Positions 61,932-64,000 of a stretch of DNA of 64,000 bases are shown piece after piece. The notes below the pieces were generated by a model, which ran no database searches, had not been told where the DNA came from, and worked only from the letters and a program-made list of their open reading frames with translations. Position numbers and translations under genes: made by a program. Source of the stretch: Polaromonas sp. C04. GTDB taxonomy: Bacteria; Pseudomonadota; Gammaproteobacteria; Burkholderiales; Burkholderiaceae_C. How positions within the stretch are numbered: the first letter of the stretch is position 1; each line of letters starts with the position of its first letter. The stretch covers positions 51,493 to 115,492 of the forward strand of contig NZ_MUNS01000037.1 of NCBI RefSeq assembly GCF_002002705.1, written 5' to 3'.

Positions 61932-64000
61932 ATGACGCCAGAGCAAAAAGCCAGACAGACCATTGATGCGCTGCTACAGCAGGCTGGCTGGCATGTGTGC
62001 TCCGTGAATGAGGCCAACATCCACGCGGCCCGTGGCGTGGCCCTTCGCGAATTCCCCCTGAACACCGGCTACGGTTTTGCCGATTACCTGCTCTATATCG
62101 ACGGCAAGGCCGCCGGCGTGATCGAGGCCAAGAAAGAGGGCAGCACGCTCACCGGCGTGGAAGTGCAATCCGCCCGTTACGCCCAGGGCCTGCCCGCCAC
62201 ACTGCCAGCCTGGCGCAGACCCCTGCCGTTCAGCTACGAGTCCACCGGCATCGAGACCCACTTCACCCAGGGCCTGGACCCACAGCCTAGAGCCAGGGCC
62301 GTATTCGCCTTCCACCGGCCCGAAACCCTGGCCGCCTTCCTGAAAGACGTCGCCCTTCGCGCTGAGCCTGTCGCAGGGCATTCCGCCCAGGAACTCCGCC
62401 CCGCCTACCTGACGCCCGCCGCCAACGACCCCGCCACCTTTCTGGCCCGCCTGCAATCCATGCCGCCGCTGATCGAAGACGGCCTGTGGCCCGCCCAAAA
62501 AATCGCCATTCGCAACCTCGAAGCCTCCCTCAAAGCGAACAAGCCCCGGGCCCTGATCCAGATGGCCACCGGCAGTGGCAAGACCTTCACCGCCATCAGC
62601 TTCATCTATCGTCTCATCAAGTTCGCGGGCGCCAGGCGCGTGCTGTTTCTGGTGGACCGCGGCAACCTCGGCCGCCAGACCAAGAAGGAGTTTGACCAAT
62701 ACACCTCGCCCTACAACAACTTCAAGTTTGGCGAGGAATACATCGTCCAGCACCTGACCAGCAACACGCTCGACACCACCGCCCGCGTCACCATCTGCAC
62801 CATCCAGCGCCTGTTCAGCATGCTTAAAGGTAGGGAGCTGGCCGAGGCCGACGACGAGCAAAGCATCGACGGCCTGGGCAACCTCTTCGCCAGACCCGAA
62901 CCCATTGCCTACAACCCCAGCTTCCCGATCGAGACCTTCGACATCATCGTCACCGACGAAGCGCACCGCTCCATCTACAACCTGTGGCGCCAGGTGCTGG
63001 AGTACTTCGACGCCTACCTCATCGGCCTGACCGCCACGCCATCCAAGCAGACCTTCGGCTTCTTCAACCAGAACCTGGTCATGGAATACGGCCACCAGCA
63101 GGCCGTGGCCGACGGCGTCAACGTCAATTACGACGTGTACCGCATCCGCACCCAGGTCAGCGAACACGGCAGCCAGGTCGAAGCCGGCTACTCCGTGGGC
63201 TACCGCGACCGCCTCACCCGAAAAACCCGCTGGCAGGAACTGGACGAAGACATGGCTTACGACGCCGACGCGCTGGACCGCGCCGTGCAAACGCCCGACC
63301 AGATCCGCACCATAGCTCGCACCTTTCGCGACAAGCTGCACACCGAGATCTTCCCCGGCCGCACCGAGGTGCCCAAGACCCTGGTGTTTGCCAAGGACGA
63401 CAACCATGCCGAGAAGATTGTCGAAATCCTGCGCGAGGAGTTTGGCAAGGGCAACGACTTTGCGCAGAAGATCACGTACAGAACCACGGGCGAAAAGCCC
63501 GAGAACCTGATCAGCGCCTTTCGCAACAGCTATTTCCCGCGCATCGCCGTCACCGTGGACATGATCGCCACCGGCACCGACATCAAGCCGGTGGAAATCG
63601 TGATGTTCATGCGCTCGGTCAAAAGCCGCAACTTCTTCGAGCAGATGAAGGGCCGCGGCGTGCGCATCATCCCGCCCGACGATCTGCAGGCCGTGACGCC
63701 CGACGCCAAGGCCAAGGACCACTTCGTTATCGTCGATTGCGTGGGCGTGTGCGAGCAGGACAAAACCGACTCCGCCCCCATGGAGCAGAAAAAGTCCGTG
63801 TCCTTCGACAAGCTGCTGCAGGCCGTGGCGCTCGGCAACGTGGAACCCGAAGTGCTCTCGTCCGTGGCCGCCCGCCTGGCGCGGATGGAGCGCGACCTGA
63901 ACCCGGCCGATCAACAAAAAATTATTACGGCCAGCGGCGGCTACAGCCTCAAAGACCTGGCGAGAAACATCGTCAACGCCCTCGACCCCGATTTCCTGTG
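61932..64000 (+). CDS. hsdR: Type I restriction enzyme R subunit HsdR (partial, 3' end outside window)
   Basis: 689 codons are visible with no stop, so the gene continues beyond 64000; full-length HsdR is about 780-1050 aa. The N-terminal PD-ExK nuclease has D51...E65-A-K67 (FADYLLY ... GVIEAKKEG). The helicase motor has Walker A MATGSGKT (211-218), DEAH at 342-345 and LTATP/FFNQN, then RNSYFPRIAVTVDMIATGTDIKPVE and MKGRGVRII motif VI. AGGAGGGGG precedes the ATG at 61932. A short CCCTTCGACAGGCTCAG-type repeat (62352-62379) is translated in frame at about residues 140-150. hsdM and hsdS would be expected to the right. Confidence 0.93.
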   Translation, partial: MTPEQKARQTIDALLQQAGWHVCSVNEANIHAARGVALREFPLNTGYGFADYLLYIDGKAAGVIEAKKEGSTLTGVEVQSARYAQGLPATLPAWRRPLPFSYESTGIETHFTQGLDPQPRARAVFAFHRPETLAAFLKDVALRAEPVAGHSAQELRPAYLTPAANDPATFLARLQSMPPLIEDGLWPAQKIAIRNLEASLKANKPRALIQMATGSGKTFTAISFIYRLIKFAGARRVLFLVDRGNLGRQTKKEFDQYTSPYNNFKFGEEYIVQHLTSNTLDTTARVTICTIQRLFSMLKGRELAEADDEQSIDGLGNLFARPEPIAYNPSFPIETFDIIVTDEAHRSIYNLWRQVLEYFDAYLIGLTATPSKQTFGFFNQNLVMEYGHQQAVADGVNVNYDVYRIRTQVSEHGSQVEAGYSVGYRDRLTRKTRWQELDEDMAYDADALDRAVQTPDQIRTIARTFRDKLHTEIFPGRTEVPKTLVFAKDDNHAEKIVEILREEFGKGNDFAQKITYRTTGEKPENLISAFRNSYFPRIAVTVDMIATGTDIKPVEIVMFMRSVKSRNFFEQMKGRGVRIIPPDDLQAVTPDAKAKDHFVIVDCVGVCEQDKTDSAPMEQKKSVSFDKLLQAVALGNVEPEVLSSVAARLARMERDLNPADQQKIITASGGYSLKDLARNIVNALDPDFL
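62352..62379 (-). repeat. CCTTCGACAGGCTCAG-type small dispersed repeat inside hsdR
   Basis: On the minus strand the segment reads GCCCTGCGACAGGCTCAGCG and continues CGAAGGG, a variant of the widespread CCTTCGACAGGCTCAG-type element of proteobacteria. The hsdR frame is kept open through it. Confidence 0.7.

Noticed and set aside
61974..63917. 647-codon open frame on the minus strand
   Set aside because: It is antisense to hsdR, which has clear PD-ExK, Walker A and DEAH motifs; the minus frame is low-complexity Gly/Val/Ala/His-rich sequence with no family pattern.

Overview
The window looks like a chromosomal segment of a high-GC betaproteobacterium of the Burkholderiales, most likely family Comamonadaceae (Polaromonas/Rhodoferax/Acidovorax-like). 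Reasons: the rplM-rpsI-erpA block; the tyrS / M23 peptidase / anmK arrangement; phoH-ybeY next to ruvAB; a Bug-type solute receptor; DUF2917, DUF6279 and DUF2726 genes; and two dispersed repeat families of a kind I associate with this family. Genus is not resolvable from the sequence alone. No rRNA, tRNA, IS element or CRISPR array was seen. About 59 protein genes are supported, two of them cut by the window edges (paaA at the left, hsdR at the right).

Layout. 1-3 kb: phenylacetyl-CoA epoxidase paaA with a perfect TetR-type operator, a divergent DUF2235 hydrolase, rlmJ. 3-9 kb: rplM-rpsI, erpA, an MdtD-like exporter, anmK and an M23 murein peptidase. 9-17 kb: tyrS, EamA exporter, CDF metal exporter overlapping dtd, TauE/SafE, ybeY, PhoH ATPase, ruvAB. 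17-21 kb: a crotonase divergent from a complete dctP-dctQ-dctM TRAP transporter. 21-28 kb: a fusion of a membrane di-iron hydroxylase and a lysoplasmalogenase-like domain, histidine phosphatase, ttcA, folB with a pteridine-reductase-like SDR, then MidA-type methyltransferase, DUF2905 and ROK kinase. 28-37.5 kb: an overlapping mdtABC-type RND efflux operon with its own outer-membrane factor. 37.6-43.5 kb: cca, GST, NDUFA9-like SDR, a small lipoprotein, slt, 5-formyl-THF cyclo-ligase.

43.6-52.5 kb is more accessory: aldo/keto reductase, LysR, DUF2917, a TetR regulator resembling PaaR, then a LysR / Bug receptor / FAD monooxygenase cluster that looks like an aromatic-acid catabolic module, gluconokinase and an unusual MBL-fold protein. 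52.5-58.2 kb is a UDP-GlcNAc block (glmU and glmS) with DUF6279, DUF2726 and an Lrp/AsnC regulator, separated from glmS by a strikingly AT-rich 135-bp region. 58.2-61.9 kb: a P-loop kinase, an NlpC/P60 lipoprotein, and ahpC-ahpF with overlapping Fur-type boxes on the ahpC promoter. The window ends inside a type I restriction gene, hsdR.

The most interesting signals are: (1) a dispersed element of about 40-50 bp, with an AGCCCTT-like arm and a GCTAY...RTAGC hairpin arm, found about ten times, mostly inside conserved housekeeping genes where it is translated in frame on either strand; (2) the fusion protein at 20.8-22.6 kb, which joins two ether-lipid-cleaving enzyme types; (3) Fur-type boxes laid directly over the ahpC promoter; (4) a tetrapeptide leader ORF coupled to the Bug receptor; (5) an MBL-fold protein whose metal-binding HxHxDH motif is degenerate.
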